The position numbers were made by a program, and so were the translations under genes. This document shows, in pieces, positions 1-7,757 of a DNA stretch of 64,000 bases. How positions within the stretch are numbered: position 1 is the first letter of the stretch; each line of letters begins with the position of its first letter. The notes under the pieces were generated by a model. The model was given only the letters and a program-made list of their open reading frames with translations. It did no database searches and had not been told where the DNA came from. Origin of the DNA: Gammaproteobacteria bacterium (GTDB taxonomy: Bacteria; Pseudomonadota; Gammaproteobacteria; Burkholderiales; Rhodocyclaceae). The stretch is taken from the NCBI GenBank assembly GCA_018825305.1, contig JAHJEO010000010.1, forward strand, positions 173,285-237,284. The letters run 5' to 3'.

Positions 1-1
1 G

Positions 2-58
2 GCGGACTGGTCGGCCAACGAAGCGGTGGATTACGCCAGGCACTGCATCCTCAAGTAG
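2..58 (+). CDS. C-terminal end of an unidentified protein (partial)
   Basis: The first 58 bases read as an open frame ending in TAG. The last 18 residues end in ARHCILK. The rest lies outside the window and I cannot assign a family from so little. The stop codon overlaps the GTG start of the next gene by one base (TAGTG), which suggests the two genes are co-transcribed and translationally coupled. Confidence 0.5.
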   Translation, partial: ADWSANEAVDYARHCILK

Positions 59-474
59 TGAATGGTTACGACCGGCGCCCCGGCGCGGATCTCATGAAGC
101 CGCTGCGAGCTGGCGCCCTGTACTTCGCCTGGGTCTTCGGCGCCGGCTTCGTGCTCGGCACGATCCGCGTGTTGTTGCTGGTGCCCCGCCTCGGCGTGCG
201 CGTGTCGGAACTGGTCGAAATGCCCTTAATGCTCCTGGTGATGCTGTTCGCGGCGCGCTGGGTGGTGCGGCGCTACGCCTTGGCGTCGAGGCAGCGGCTG
301 GCAACGGGGGCGATTGCCCTGGGCCTGCTGCTATTGGCCGAGATTTCGATGGTCTGGCTCCAGGGGCTGACGCTGGCGCAGTGGATCGCCGGGCGCGATC
401 CGGTGTCCGGTCCGGTCTATGGCGCGATGCTCGTGCTGTTCGCACTGCTGCCCTGGCTGGTCGCCCGTCGCTGA
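58..474 (+). CDS. small four-helix inner-membrane protein, unknown function
   Basis: This 138-aa protein has four hydrophobic segments, at roughly residues 18-40, 50-70, 80-103 and 117-136, separated by short basic loops, so it is probably an inner-membrane protein with both ends cytoplasmic. I recognise no domain. The GTG at 58 overlaps the upstream stop. An internal ATG at 94 (MKPLRAGALYF) is the other possible start and would remove a 12-residue hydrophilic leader. A copy of a dispersed repeat begins at the last base of the stop codon. The next gene, rapZ, starts 65 bp downstream. Confidence 0.6.
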   Translation: MNGYDRRPGADLMKPLRAGALYFAWVFGAGFVLGTIRVLLLVPRLGVRVSELVEMPLMLLVMLFAARWVVRRYALASRQRLATGAIALGLLLLAEISMVWLQGLTLAQWIAGRDPVSGPVYGAMLVLFALLPWLVARR

Positions 475-499
475 AAAAGTCGGCGCTGGCGGGACGGCG
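474..499 (+). repeat. REP-like dispersed repeat, copy 1 (directly at a stop codon)
   Basis: The segment begins AAAAAGTCGGCGCTGGCG and ends GGACGGCG. It starts at the last base of the preceding TGA. Close copies occur on the opposite strand at 42652-42678 and 46369-46395, a variant lies inside a coding region at 12864-12887, and a longer relative lies in waaA at 23983-24095. Short palindromic repeats at 3' ends of genes are typical of REP families; membership in a named family is not established here. Confidence 0.7.
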
Positions 500-539
500 C
501 GGCACCCGGCAGCAGGCATGATCCGCTATCCTTGCACCC

Positions 540-1388
540 ATGCAGCTCGTCCTGATCAGCGGCCTTTCCGGCTCCGGAAAATCGATCGCCCTCAACGTCC
601 TCGAGGACGCGGGCTATTTCTGCGTCGACAACCTGCCGGCACCCTTGCTGCCGCAACTGGTCGCCCAGTTCGAGGCCGACGACATGGGCCGGGCTGCGGT
701 GGCCATGGACATGCGGGGCGGCGCCGGAATCGCCGGCTTGCCGGCGCTGTTGCGTGAGCTGCAGCAACGACCGGGGGTCGACTTGCGCTTCGTCTTTCTC
801 GATGCGCGCGACGAGGTGCTGATCCAGCGCTTTTCCGAGACGCGGCGGCGCCATCCGCTGGCCTTTGACGACACCACGCTGGCCGAGGCGATCGGCCGCG
901 AGCGTGATGCGCTGGAGAACCTGTCCTCGCTCGGTCATCGCATCGACACCAGCAACATCCGGCCGAACGCGCTGCGCGCCATGATCAACGACTTTGCTGC
1001 GCTCGATGCGCGCCAGGGCCTGACCCTGCTGTTCGAGTCCTTCGGCTTCAAGCACGGCATCCCGCTCGACGCCGACCTGGTGTTCGACGTGCGCTGCCTG
1101 CCCAACCCGCATTACGACCCGGCACTGCGGCCGCTGACCGGCCGCGACGCGGCGGTGATCGGCTTCCTTGAGGCGCAGCCCGAGGTAGCACAGATGCTCG
1201 GCGACATCGGCGACTTCGTCGCGCGCTGGCTGCCCAGCTACATCCGCGACAACCGCTCCTACCTCACCGTCGCCGTCGGCTGTACCGGCGGCCAGCATCG
1301 CTCGGTGTATTTCGCCGAAGCGCTCGCCGCGCGTTTCGGCGGCGAGTTGCGGGTGCTGGTGCGTCACCGCACGCTGGCCGGCCAGTGA
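540..1388 (+). CDS. rapZ: RNase adapter protein RapZ
   Basis: RapZ is a cytoplasmic nucleotide-binding protein that in enterobacteria binds GlcN6P and hands GlmZ sRNA to RNase E, controlling amino-sugar supply for the envelope. The 282-aa product has the full family length. A Walker A motif GLSGSGKS lies at residues 8-15, followed by the conserved CVDNLP, and the C-terminal domain carries [14 protein letters not shown], the family signature. The ATG at 540 places the P-loop correctly. Genes of this family often follow ptsN/hprK in beta-proteobacteria, but here the left neighbour is a membrane protein. The stop overlaps the next GTG by four bases. Confidence 0.95.
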   Translation: MQLVLISGLSGSGKSIALNVLEDAGYFCVDNLPAPLLPQLVAQFEADDMGRAAVAMDMRGGAGIAGLPALLRELQQRPGVDLRFVFLDARDEVLIQRFSETRRRHPLAFDDTTLAEAIGRERDALENLSSLGHRIDTSNIRPNALRAMINDFAALDARQGLTLLFESFGFKHGIPLDADLVFDVRCLPNPHYDPALRPLTGRDAAVIGFLEAQPEVAQMLGDIGDFVARWLPSYIRDNRSYLTVAVGCTGGQHRSVYFAEALAARFGGELRVLVRHRTLAGQ

Positions 1389-1774
1389 GCCGCGACTGGC
1401 TCGAGCTGCTGCGCCCCGGCGACTGGCTGGTAATGTTGGCCGGGCTGGTGGCGGTGGCCGCCGCGCTGCCGCTGCTGTGGCGCGGCGGCGCGGCCGATCT
1501 GGCGGTGGTCAAGCGCGACGGCACGGTGGTGGCGGAGCTGCCGCTGACGCAGCCGCGCAAGCTCGATGTCGCCGGCCCGCTCGGTACCACGGTGATCGAA
1601 GTGCAACCCGGCCGCGCCCGCGTCGCCTCCGATCCCGGACCGCGCCAGTATTGCGTTTTGCAGGGCTGGTTGACGCGACCAAATGCCATTGCCATCTGCG
1701 CCCCAAACCATGTGAGCCTGCAGCTTTCCGGGCCGAGGAGCGATGGGGGCGGCTATGACAGCCTCAACTACTGA
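1385..1774 (+). CDS. NusG domain II-containing protein
   Basis: This 129-aa protein has one N-terminal membrane helix (about residues 12-30) followed by a small beta-rich domain. The domain pattern, with [20 protein letters not shown] then [20 protein letters not shown], matches the free-standing NusG domain II family that sits next to Gx transporter genes. The domain would face the periplasm; its biochemical role is unknown and it should not be read as a transcription factor. It starts with GTG overlapping the rapZ stop (GTGA) and its end overlaps the next gene by about 32 bp if that gene starts at 1743. Confidence 0.75.
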   Translation: MSRDWLELLRPGDWLVMLAGLVAVAAALPLLWRGGAADLAVVKRDGTVVAELPLTQPRKLDVAGPLGTTVIEVQPGRARVASDPGPRQYCVLQGWLTRPNAIAICAPNHVSLQLSGPRSDGGGYDSLNY

Positions 1775-2342
1775 GCGGGGAGCGGACGCAGTCCGCGAAC
1801 AACCGTCACCCCCGCCTGGGCGGGGGGCGGGGGGTGGGGGCGTAATTGAACTGGAAGTCACCGCCGTCGATCGCCGCATCGCGCGCTACGCGGCGGCAGC
1901 CATCGTGCTGACCATCGCCGAGGCGGCGATTCCGTCGCCACTGCCCGGCGTCAAGCCGGGGCTGGCGAACATCGTGACGCTCATCGTGCTGTGGCGCCAT
2001 GGCTGGCGCGAGGCGGCCTGGGTGACACTGCTGCGCGTGCTGGCCGGCAGCCTGCTGGTCGGACAGTTTCTGGCGCCGGGCTTCTTCCTGTCGCTGACCG
2101 GCGCGGCCCTCAGCCTCGCGGTGCTGGCGCTGGCGAGCCGCCTGCCGCGCAACTGGTTCGGCCCGGTCAGCCACAGTGTGCTGGCGGCCTTTGCCCATAT
2201 TGCCGGGCAGCTCATGGTGGTGCGGCTGTGGCTGGTGCCACACGACGGCGTATTCCATCTGACCCCCGTTTTTGCCGGGGCTGCGTTATTGTTCGGCATC
2301 GTCAACGGCCTGATCGCGGCCAAACTGCTGGAAGAAAAATGA
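1743..2342 (+). CDS. Gx transporter family membrane protein
   Basis: The product (199 aa from ATG 1743, or 195 aa from ATG 1755) has about five hydrophobic helices. It carries PSPLPGVKPGLANIVTL, the signature of the Gx transporter family (formerly called heptaprenyl diphosphate synthase component I), a substrate-binding S-component-like protein linked to isoprenoid or quinone metabolism. The neighbours ubiX and the NusG-II protein fit that link. The oddity is residues 10-33, which are encoded by a dispersed hairpin/G-rich repeat (1773-1845). The conserved family sequence only begins around residue 35 (ELEVTAVDRRIARY). The repeat is in frame, so it extends the cytoplasmic N-terminus instead of breaking the gene. 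The stop overlaps ubiX as ATGA. Confidence 0.8.
   Translation: MGAAMTASTTERGADAVREQPSPPPGRGAGGGGVIELEVTAVDRRIARYAAAAIVLTIAEAAIPSPLPGVKPGLANIVTLIVLWRHGWREAAWVTLLRVLAGSLLVGQFLAPGFFLSLTGAALSLAVLALASRLPRNWFGPVSHSVLAAFAHIAGQLMVVRLWLVPHDGVFHLTPVFAGAALLFGIVNGLIAAKLLEEK
1774..1844 (+). repeat. GC-rich hairpin plus G-run repeat, copy 1
   Basis: This copy is related to 21757-21820. Order of parts: GGAGC, a small hairpin with GCA loop (GGAC-GCA-GTCC), CGAACAACC, a strong hairpin with arms CCCCCGCC and GGCGGGGG at about 1809-1826, then further G runs (a possible G-quadruplex), then TAA. In the second copy the first hairpin has different arms (CCGC-GCA-GCGG) but the same loop, so pairing is kept while sequence changes. 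It lies inside the 5' coding part of the Gx transporter gene. Confidence 0.7.
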
Positions 2343-2941
2343 AGACAGTCGCTGTTGCTTTCACCGGTGCCTCCGGCATGCCCTACGGCGTGCGCCTGGT
2401 CGAATGCCTTATCCGCGCCGGTGTGCGGGTCTGGCTTATCTACTCTCAGGCAGCGCAGATCGTGGCGAAGCAGGAGATGGACCTGGTGCTGCCGGCGCAG
2501 CCGCGCGAGGCGCAGCGACTGTTCGCCGAGCGCTTTGGTGCGCAGGATGGGCAGCTCACTGTCTTCGGCCGCGACGACTGGAACGCGCCGCTGGCCTCGG
2601 GCTCGAATCCACCCGATGCCTACGTCATCTGCCCCTGCACCATGGGCACGCTGGCCGAGGTGGCCGCCGGCATGGCGCGCGACCTGGTGACGCGCGGCGC
2701 CGACGTGGTGCTGAAGGAAGGGCGCAAGCTGATCCTGGTACCACGCGAGACGCCGTTCTCGGCCATCCACCTCGAGAACATGCTCAAGCTGACGCGTGCC
2801 GGCGCCGTCATCCTGCCGCCCAACCCCGGCTTCTACCACCATCCGCAGGACGTGCAGGGCGTGGTCGATTTCGTCGTCGCCCGCATCCTTGACCAGCTCG
2901 GTGTGCCGCACCAGCTCATGGCACGGTGGGGCTCGGAGTGA
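2339..2941 (+). CDS. ubiX: flavin prenyltransferase UbiX
   Basis: UbiX attaches a dimethylallyl group to FMN to make prenylated FMN, the cofactor of the decarboxylase UbiD in ubiquinone synthesis and in anaerobic aromatic metabolism. The 200-aa protein has the flavoprotein start AFTGASGMPYG (residues 7-17), the conserved CPCTMGTLAEVA, and PRETPFSAIHLENM, which carries the family's Arg/Glu active-site residues, followed by PPNPGFYHHP. Length and all motifs are intact. The ATG at 2339 overlaps the upstream stop (ATGA), and the TGA overlaps the next GTG. Confidence 0.95.
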   Translation: MKTVAVAFTGASGMPYGVRLVECLIRAGVRVWLIYSQAAQIVAKQEMDLVLPAQPREAQRLFAERFGAQDGQLTVFGRDDWNAPLASGSNPPDAYVICPCTMGTLAEVAAGMARDLVTRGADVVLKEGRKLILVPRETPFSAIHLENMLKLTRAGAVILPPNPGFYHHPQDVQGVVDFVVARILDQLGVPHQLMARWGSE

Positions 2942-3522
2942 GCTTTCTGACCGTTCCGCTGTTCCCGCTGCAGACGGTGTTGTACCCCGGCGGCGCCCTG
3001 CCGCTGAAAATCTTCGAGCAGCGCTACATGGACATGGCAAAGGCCTGCATCCGCGACGAGACGCCCTTCGGCGTCTGCCTGATCGCGCGGGGCGGCGAGG
3101 TCGGCGCGGCCGCCGAACCGCAGCCGGTCGGTACCCTGGCGCGCATCGCCACGTGGGACATGGAACAGCTCGGCGTGCTGCAGGTGGTGGCGCATGGTGG
3201 TGTGCGCTTCCGCATTCGGCGTCACTGGGCCGACGCGGCGGGGCTGGTGCATGGCGAAATCCGGCTGCTGCCGGATTTGGCGGCCGAGGCCGTGCCGGCG
3301 GATTGCGCCGGACTGGTGACGCTGCTGCGCGCCATCGTCGCCGACCTCGGCGCCGCCGCGCCGCCGGCGCCGCGCTTCGACGACGCGGCCTGGGTCGGCC
3401 ATCGTTTTTGCGAAGTGCTGCCCATCCCGAATACGGCGCGGCAGATGTTGCTGGAACTCGACGATCCGGCGGCGTTGCTCGCCATCGTCCGCAAGTACCT
3501 GGCGCAGAAAAAGCTGGTCTGA
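2938..3522 (+). CDS. LON peptidase substrate-binding domain protein
   Basis: The 194-aa product is the stand-alone N-terminal (PUA-like) domain of Lon protease. It opens with VPLFPLQTVLYPGGALPLKIFEQRY, where PL-IFE-RY is diagnostic, and continues with PFGVCLI and ARIATWD. There is no AAA or protease domain, as is usual for this family in beta-proteobacteria. I chose GTG 2938 because it overlaps the ubiX stop (GTGA); GTG 2926 would add four residues. It is probably cytoplasmic; its client is unknown. Confidence 0.85.
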   Translation: MSFLTVPLFPLQTVLYPGGALPLKIFEQRYMDMAKACIRDETPFGVCLIARGGEVGAAAEPQPVGTLARIATWDMEQLGVLQVVAHGGVRFRIRRHWADAAGLVHGEIRLLPDLAAEAVPADCAGLVTLLRAIVADLGAAAPPAPRFDDAAWVGHRFCEVLPIPNTARQMLLELDDPAALLAIVRKYLAQKKLV

Positions 3523-3553
3523 GGCACGCCGGCGGCGGCGCTGCTGGCGGCGC

Positions 3554-3581
3554 TTGACATCGCATTCCTCCCCCATAAAAT
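3554..3581 (+). promoter_or_regulatory. sigma70-type promoter for mmsA
   Basis: A consensus TTGACA at 3554-3559 is followed after 16 bp by TAAAAT at 3576-3581. It lies 95 bp upstream of the chosen mmsA start, in the only real gap of this region, and points toward mmsA. The leader between promoter and start has no obvious riboswitch fold. Confidence 0.7.
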
Positions 3582-3675
3582 GGGTGCACACTATTGCATG
3601 CCGTTCGTATATATGAATGGTGGCGTGGCGGCCTTGTTTGTTGCCCGCACGTCGCAACCCCAAAGGGACAGGCCC

Positions 3676-5199
3676 ATGACCTCCAAGCTATACGACGAAG
3701 CCCAGCCGCAGCAACTCGGTCATTTCATTGACGGCAAGCTCCGTCCCGGTGACGGCAAGCGTTGGGGCGAGGTCTTCAACCCCGCCACCGGAGAAGTGGT
3801 GGCGCAGGTGCCGCTGGGCGGGGTGGGCGACGTCGATGTCGCGCTCCGGGCCGCCACTGGGGCATTGCCAGGCTGGGCCGACACCACGCCGCTGCGGCGG
3901 GCGCGGGTGATGTTCAAGTTCAAGGAACTGCTGGAAAAGAACGCCGACGAGATCGCCGCGGCCATCACGCGCGAGCACGGCAAGGTGCTGTCCGACGCCA
4001 AGGGCGAGCTGACGCGCGGCATCGAGGTGGTCGAGTTCGCCTGCGGCATTCCCCATTTGCTCAAGGGCGAGTATTCCGACCAGGTCGGCGGTGGCGTCGA
4101 CAGCTGGTCGATCCGCCAGCCGGTCGGCGTGTGCGCCGGCATCACGCCCTTCAACTTCCCGGTGATGGTGCCGATGTGGATGTTCCCGGTGGCGTTGGCC
4201 TGCGGCAACACATTCGTGCTCAAGCCTTCCGAGCGCGATCCCTCGCCGGCCCTGATGCTGGCCGAACTGCTGCGCGAGGCCGGCCTGCCCGACGGCGTGT
4301 TCAACGTCGTGCATGGCGACAAGACGGTGGTCGATGCCCTGCTGACCGACCCGCGCGTGTCCGCCGTCAGCTTCGTCGGCTCGACGCCGATCGCGCAGTA
4401 CATCTATGCGACCGGCACCGCGCACGGCAAGCGCGTGCAGGCGCTGGGCGGCGCCAAGAACCACATGGTGGTGATGCCCGATGCCGACCTCGACCAGGCG
4501 GTCGATGCGCTGATGGGCGCCGCCTACGGCTCCGCCGGCGAGCGTTGCATGGCGATCTCGGTGGCCGTCGCCGTCGGTGATGTCGCCGACGAACTGGTCA
4601 AGCGCATGGCCGAGAAGACGCGCAACCTCGCCATCGGCCCCGGCACCGATCCCAAGGCCGACATGGGGCCGCTGGTCACCCGTGCCCACTACGACAAGGT
4701 TCGGGGCTACGTCGATCAGGGCGTCACGGAAGGCGCCGACCTGGTGGTCGACGGTCGCGACTTCAAGGTGGCGGGCCACGAGGGCGGCTTCTTCCTCGGC
4801 GGCTGCCTGTTCGACCGCGTCGAGCCGGCGATGCGCATCTATCAGGAAGAGATCTTCGGCCCGGTGCTGTCCGTGGTGCGCGTGGCGGACCTCGACGCGG
4901 CGATCGGACTCGTCAACGCCCATGAGTTCGGCAACGGCGTCGCGGTGTTTACCAGCAGCGGCAACACGGCGCGCGAGTTCTCGCGGCGCATTTCCGTCGG
5001 CATGGTTGGCATCAATGTGCCGATCCCGGTGCCAATGGCCTTCCATAGTTTCGGTGGCTGGAAGCATTCGCTGTTCGGCGACCACTCCATCCACGGCCCC
5101 GAGGGCGTGCGTTTCTATACCCGGCTGAAGACCATGACGGCGCGCTGGCCGCAGGCGGGCGAACTGTCGGCCAACGCCTTCATCATGCCGACGCACTGA
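3676..5199 (+). CDS. mmsA: CoA-acylating methylmalonate-semialdehyde dehydrogenase
   Basis: MmsA converts methylmalonate (or malonate) semialdehyde plus NAD+ and CoA to propionyl-CoA (or acetyl-CoA), the last step of valine and inositol breakdown. The 507-aa protein is a full ALDH. It has [12 protein letters not shown] (substrate/oxyanion Asn about residue 160), NAD-fold [12 protein letters not shown] (about 233-244), and catalytic Cys291 in AGERCMAIS. The residue normally acting as Glu base is absent from LGGAKNH, as in CoA-acylating ALDHs. ATG 3676 is preferred over upstream in-frame codons because AGGGACAGG precedes it and homologs begin here. It is convergent with the dehydrogenase on the minus strand and is likely monocistronic. 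Confidence 0.93.
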   Translation: MTSKLYDEAQPQQLGHFIDGKLRPGDGKRWGEVFNPATGEVVAQVPLGGVGDVDVALRAATGALPGWADTTPLRRARVMFKFKELLEKNADEIAAAITREHGKVLSDAKGELTRGIEVVEFACGIPHLLKGEYSDQVGGGVDSWSIRQPVGVCAGITPFNFPVMVPMWMFPVALACGNTFVLKPSERDPSPALMLAELLREAGLPDGVFNVVHGDKTVVDALLTDPRVSAVSFVGSTPIAQYIYATGTAHGKRVQALGGAKNHMVVMPDADLDQAVDALMGAAYGSAGERCMAISVAVAVGDVADELVKRMAEKTRNLAIGPGTDPKADMGPLVTRAHYDKVRGYVDQGVTEGADLVVDGRDFKVAGHEGGFFLGGCLFDRVEPAMRIYQEEIFGPVLSVVRVADLDAAIGLVNAHEFGNGVAVFTSSGNTAREFSRRISVGMVGINVPIPVPMAFHSFGGWKHSLFGDHSIHGPEGVRFYTRLKTMTARWPQAGELSANAFIMPTH

Positions 5200-5222
5200 G
5201 CGCGACGGCTCGTCCGCCGTGC

Positions 5223-5238
5223 CCGGCTGCTCAGCCGG
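5223..5238. terminator. possible bidirectional terminator hairpin
   Basis: CCGGCTG (5223-5229) and CAGCCGG (5232-5238) form a perfect 7-bp inverted repeat with a two-base spacer. It lies exactly between the convergent mmsA and hydroxyacid dehydrogenase genes and overlaps the stop codon of the latter. No U-tract follows on either strand, so intrinsic termination is uncertain. Confidence 0.35.
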
Positions 5239-6214
5239 CGAATGCCTGCGGGTTGAGCAGGTTGGGCGGGCGCCGGCCGGACAGCGCGGCAATCAGGTTG
5301 TCGGCGGCGAGCAGCGCCATCTTCAGCCGCGTCGCGCGCGACGACGAGCCGATGTGCGGCGTCAGCACCACGTTGTCGAGCGCGAAATAGCGCGGGTCGA
5401 GCGCCGGCTCGTTCTCGAACACGTCCAGGCCGGCGCCGCCGATGCGCTTGTGCTGCAGCGCCTCGATCAAGGCGGCATCGTCGACGATGCCGCCGCGGGC
5501 GACGTTGATCAGGTGGGCCGTCGGCTTCATCAACGCCAGCTCGGCCGCGCCGATGGCATGGTGGGTGGCCGGCGAATAGGGCAGCATCAATACCAGGAAG
5601 TCGGCCTGGCGCAGCAGGGTTTCCTTGTCCACCCATTCGGCGCGGCAGGCGGCTTCCTCCGCCTCGGCCAGGCGATTGCGGTTGTGGTAGGTCACCCGCA
5701 TGTCGAAGCCGGCGGCGCGACGCGCCACGGCCTGGCCGATGCGGCCCATGCCGAGGATGCCCAGCGTGGCGTGGTGGACGTCGTCGCCAAGCCAGTCGTC
5801 GTGGAACTTCCAGCCCTGCCACTGCCCTGCCCGCACCCATTTGTCGGCGGCAACGATGCGGCGCGCGGAGGCGAGCAGCAGCGCCCAGGCGGTGTCGGCA
5901 GTGGTGTCGTCGAGCACGCCGGGGGTGTTGGTGGCCATGATGCCCGCGCGGCTCAGCGCCTCGATGTCGAGGTTGTTGTAGCCGACGGCGACGTTGCAGA
6001 CCGCCTTGAGACCGGGAGCAGCGGCCAACGCACTCGCGTCGATGCGGTCGGAGATCAGGGTCAGCGCACCCTGCTTGTCGGCCAGCCGGGCTGCCAGTTG
6101 CGCCGGCGGCAGCGGCGCGTCCTCCTGGTGGTAATCGACCTCAAAATGCTCGGCTAGCCGTTCGATGGCCTCGGGAAAGACCAGGCGGCTGACCAGTATC
6201 CGGGGCTTCATCAT
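5231..6214 (-). CDS. D-2-hydroxyacid dehydrogenase (glyoxylate/hydroxypyruvate reductase type)
   Basis: This NAD(P)H-dependent enzyme reduces 2-keto acids such as glyoxylate or hydroxypyruvate to D-hydroxy acids, or runs in reverse. The 327-aa product has the complete family fold: nucleotide site GILGMGRIGQAVARR (about 150-164), the conserved NVARGGIVDD with substrate Arg, Glu in the FENEPALDPRY segment, and catalytic His in LTPHIGS. It is the last gene of the TRAP/amidase operon; its ATG overlaps the stop of the 55-aa membrane protein (ATGA). The substrate is probably an acid released by the operon's amidase or imported by the TRAP system, which is inference. Confidence 0.85.
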   Translation of the reverse strand: MMKPRILVSRLVFPEAIERLAEHFEVDYHQEDAPLPPAQLAARLADKQGALTLISDRIDASALAAAPGLKAVCNVAVGYNNLDIEALSRAGIMATNTPGVLDDTTADTAWALLLASARRIVAADKWVRAGQWQGWKFHDDWLGDDVHHATLGILGMGRIGQAVARRAAGFDMRVTYHNRNRLAEAEEAACRAEWVDKETLLRQADFLVLMLPYSPATHHAIGAAELALMKPTAHLINVARGGIVDDAALIEALQHKRIGGAGLDVFENEPALDPRYFALDNVVLTPHIGSSSRATRLKMALLAADNLIAALSGRRPPNLLNPQAFAG

Positions 6215-6378
6215 TCGTCCTTGTTGCGCACGGTCTCGACGAATTCGTAGACCGCCATGGCGGCGCCGATCAGGATCACCACGATCAGGGCGACCTTCTG
6301 CAGCTTGAGCGCCGGCGGCACCAGGAAGGCCAGCAGCATCAGCAGGCCGACCAGGCCGGCAAGCATTTTCATGTTCAT
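6211..6378 (-). CDS. 55-aa membrane protein
   Basis: A short gene between the amidase and the hydroxyacid dehydrogenase. The 55-aa product starts MNMKMLAG and has two adjacent hydrophobic stretches (about residues 5-20 and 27-46) ending in a charged tail ETVRNKDE. GCGAGGACG upstream of the start gives a usable ribosome site, and the stop overlaps the next ATG (ATGA), so it is probably translated. No family is recognised. A longer frame upstream of this start is a shadow of the amidase gene. It may associate with the TRAP permease, on position only. Confidence 0.6.
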   Translation of the reverse strand: MNMKMLAGLVGLLMLLAFLVPPALKLQKVALIVVILIGAAMAVYEFVETVRNKDE

Positions 6379-6409
6379 GTCGTCCTCGCTTCTTTCTTGC
6401 CTGCCATTT

Positions 6410-7735
6410 TCAGGCCACCGTCTCGACCAGCCAGCGTGCCGTGCGCAGCAGCCGGGCGTCGTCGCCCACCCGTCCGACCAGCTGCACGCCGAGCGGCAGA
6501 CCATTGCCAGCCTGCAGCAGCGGCAGGCTGATGGCCGGCATGCCGCAGAAGCTCCACAGCGTGCAGAACATCGGGCTGCCCGTCGACTCCAGGCCGGCCG
6601 GTGCGGCACCCGCCACGGCCGGTGTCAGGATGGCGTCGTAACGATCGAAAATCTCGTCCAGTCCCTCGGTGACGATGGGGATGCGCGAGCGGGCCACCAG
6701 GTAATCGACCGCCGTGATGCGACGGCCACGCTCGATCTGCTCGCGCAGAGATGCCGACATCCTGTCCGCGCCGCGCTCGTAGTCGGCCGCATAGTTGGCG
6801 GCGATGTCGGCTTCCATGACGGTCTTGTGCCAGTCGAGCGCCTGCGCCGCCGAGTCGGGCAGCACGAATTCGCCTACGTGTTCGCCAAGGTGCTCGGCCA
6901 GTTCGGCCAGTCCGCCGTGGACCTCGGCATCGGCCTGTTGCCACAGCGGTGTCTTGACCAGTGCCAGCGTCGGCGGCATCGGCGCGTCCTCGCCGCACAC
7001 CCGCGACATCGGCACGCTGCCGCGGGGCTGCATGTCGCTCTCCTCGGCGTCGTAGGCGGCCAGCACCTCGCCCAGCAGTGCCAAGTCCTCGACACTACGG
7101 GCGAAGCCGCCCGGCTGGTCCAGGCTTTCCGACTGGCGCAGGATGCCACGGCGCGAGATCAGGCCACGACTGGGCTTGAAGCCGAACACGCCGCAGTAGG
7201 CGGCCGGCCGGATCAGTGAGCCATTGGTCTGCGTCCCCAGCGCCAGCGGCACCATGCCGGCGGCCACCGCGGCGGCGGAACCGCTCGACGATCCGCCGGG
7301 CGTGTGCGCCGGATTGTGCGGGTTGCGCGTCTTGCCCGGCGAATAGGTGGCAAGCTCTGTGGTCACCGTCTTGCCCATGATGATGGCGCCGGCGCCGCGC
7401 AGTAGTTCGACCACCTTGGCGTCGTGCCACGGACTGCGGCCCGAGTGCAGGGGGGTGCCGTCCTCGGTCGGCATGTCGCCGGTGTCGATGATGTCCTTGA
7501 TGCCGACCGGCACGCCGTGCAGCGGCCCCAGCGGCTTGCCGGCGGCGCGCCATTCGTCGGCGCGCTGTGCCTGCGCCAGGGCGTGCGCCGGGTCGAGATA
7601 GGCCCAGGCCTGCACTTCAGGCTCGCGCGCGGCGATCTGCGCCAGGCAGGCGTTCACCAGGTCCGTCGCGCTGAACAGTCCGTCGCGGATGCCTTGCGCG
7701 GCCTGGCGTGCGCCCAGCCAGTTCAATTGCTCCAT
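6410..7735 (-). CDS. amidase signature family enzyme
   Basis: An amidohydrolase of the Ser-cisSer-Lys class, 441 aa. The catalytic Lys is in GVPVGIKDIIDTGD, and the serines are in the glycine/serine-rich stretch TPGGSSSGSAAAVAAG; downstream GTQTNGSLIRPA is also typical. I chose ATG 7735 (MEQLNWLGARQA) because GGGGACAGC precedes it; the longer frame to 7810 has no support. There is no GatB neighbour, so this is a catabolic amidase and not GatA. It lies directly after dctM in the same operon, which suggests hydrolysis of an imported amide or carbamoyl compound. The substrate cannot be read from sequence. Confidence 0.85.
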   Translation of the reverse strand: MEQLNWLGARQAAQGIRDGLFSATDLVNACLAQIAAREPEVQAWAYLDPAHALAQAQRADEWRAAGKPLGPLHGVPVGIKDIIDTGDMPTEDGTPLHSGRSPWHDAKVVELLRGAGAIIMGKTVTTELATYSPGKTRNPHNPAHTPGGSSSGSAAAVAAGMVPLALGTQTNGSLIRPAAYCGVFGFKPSRGLISRRGILRQSESLDQPGGFARSVEDLALLGEVLAAYDAEESDMQPRGSVPMSRVCGEDAPMPPTLALVKTPLWQQADAEVHGGLAELAEHLGEHVGEFVLPDSAAQALDWHKTVMEADIAANYAADYERGADRMSASLREQIERGRRITAVDYLVARSRIPIVTEGLDEIFDRYDAILTPAVAGAAPAGLESTGSPMFCTLWSFCGMPAISLPLLQAGNGLPLGVQLVGRVGDDARLLRTARWLVETVA

Positions 7736-7757
7736 GCTGTCCCCGTATCGTGAGTCA

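Noticed and set aside
417..1367. Long minus-strand frame antisense to rapZ
   Set aside because: Composition is that of a shadow frame and rapZ on the plus strand has complete motifs.
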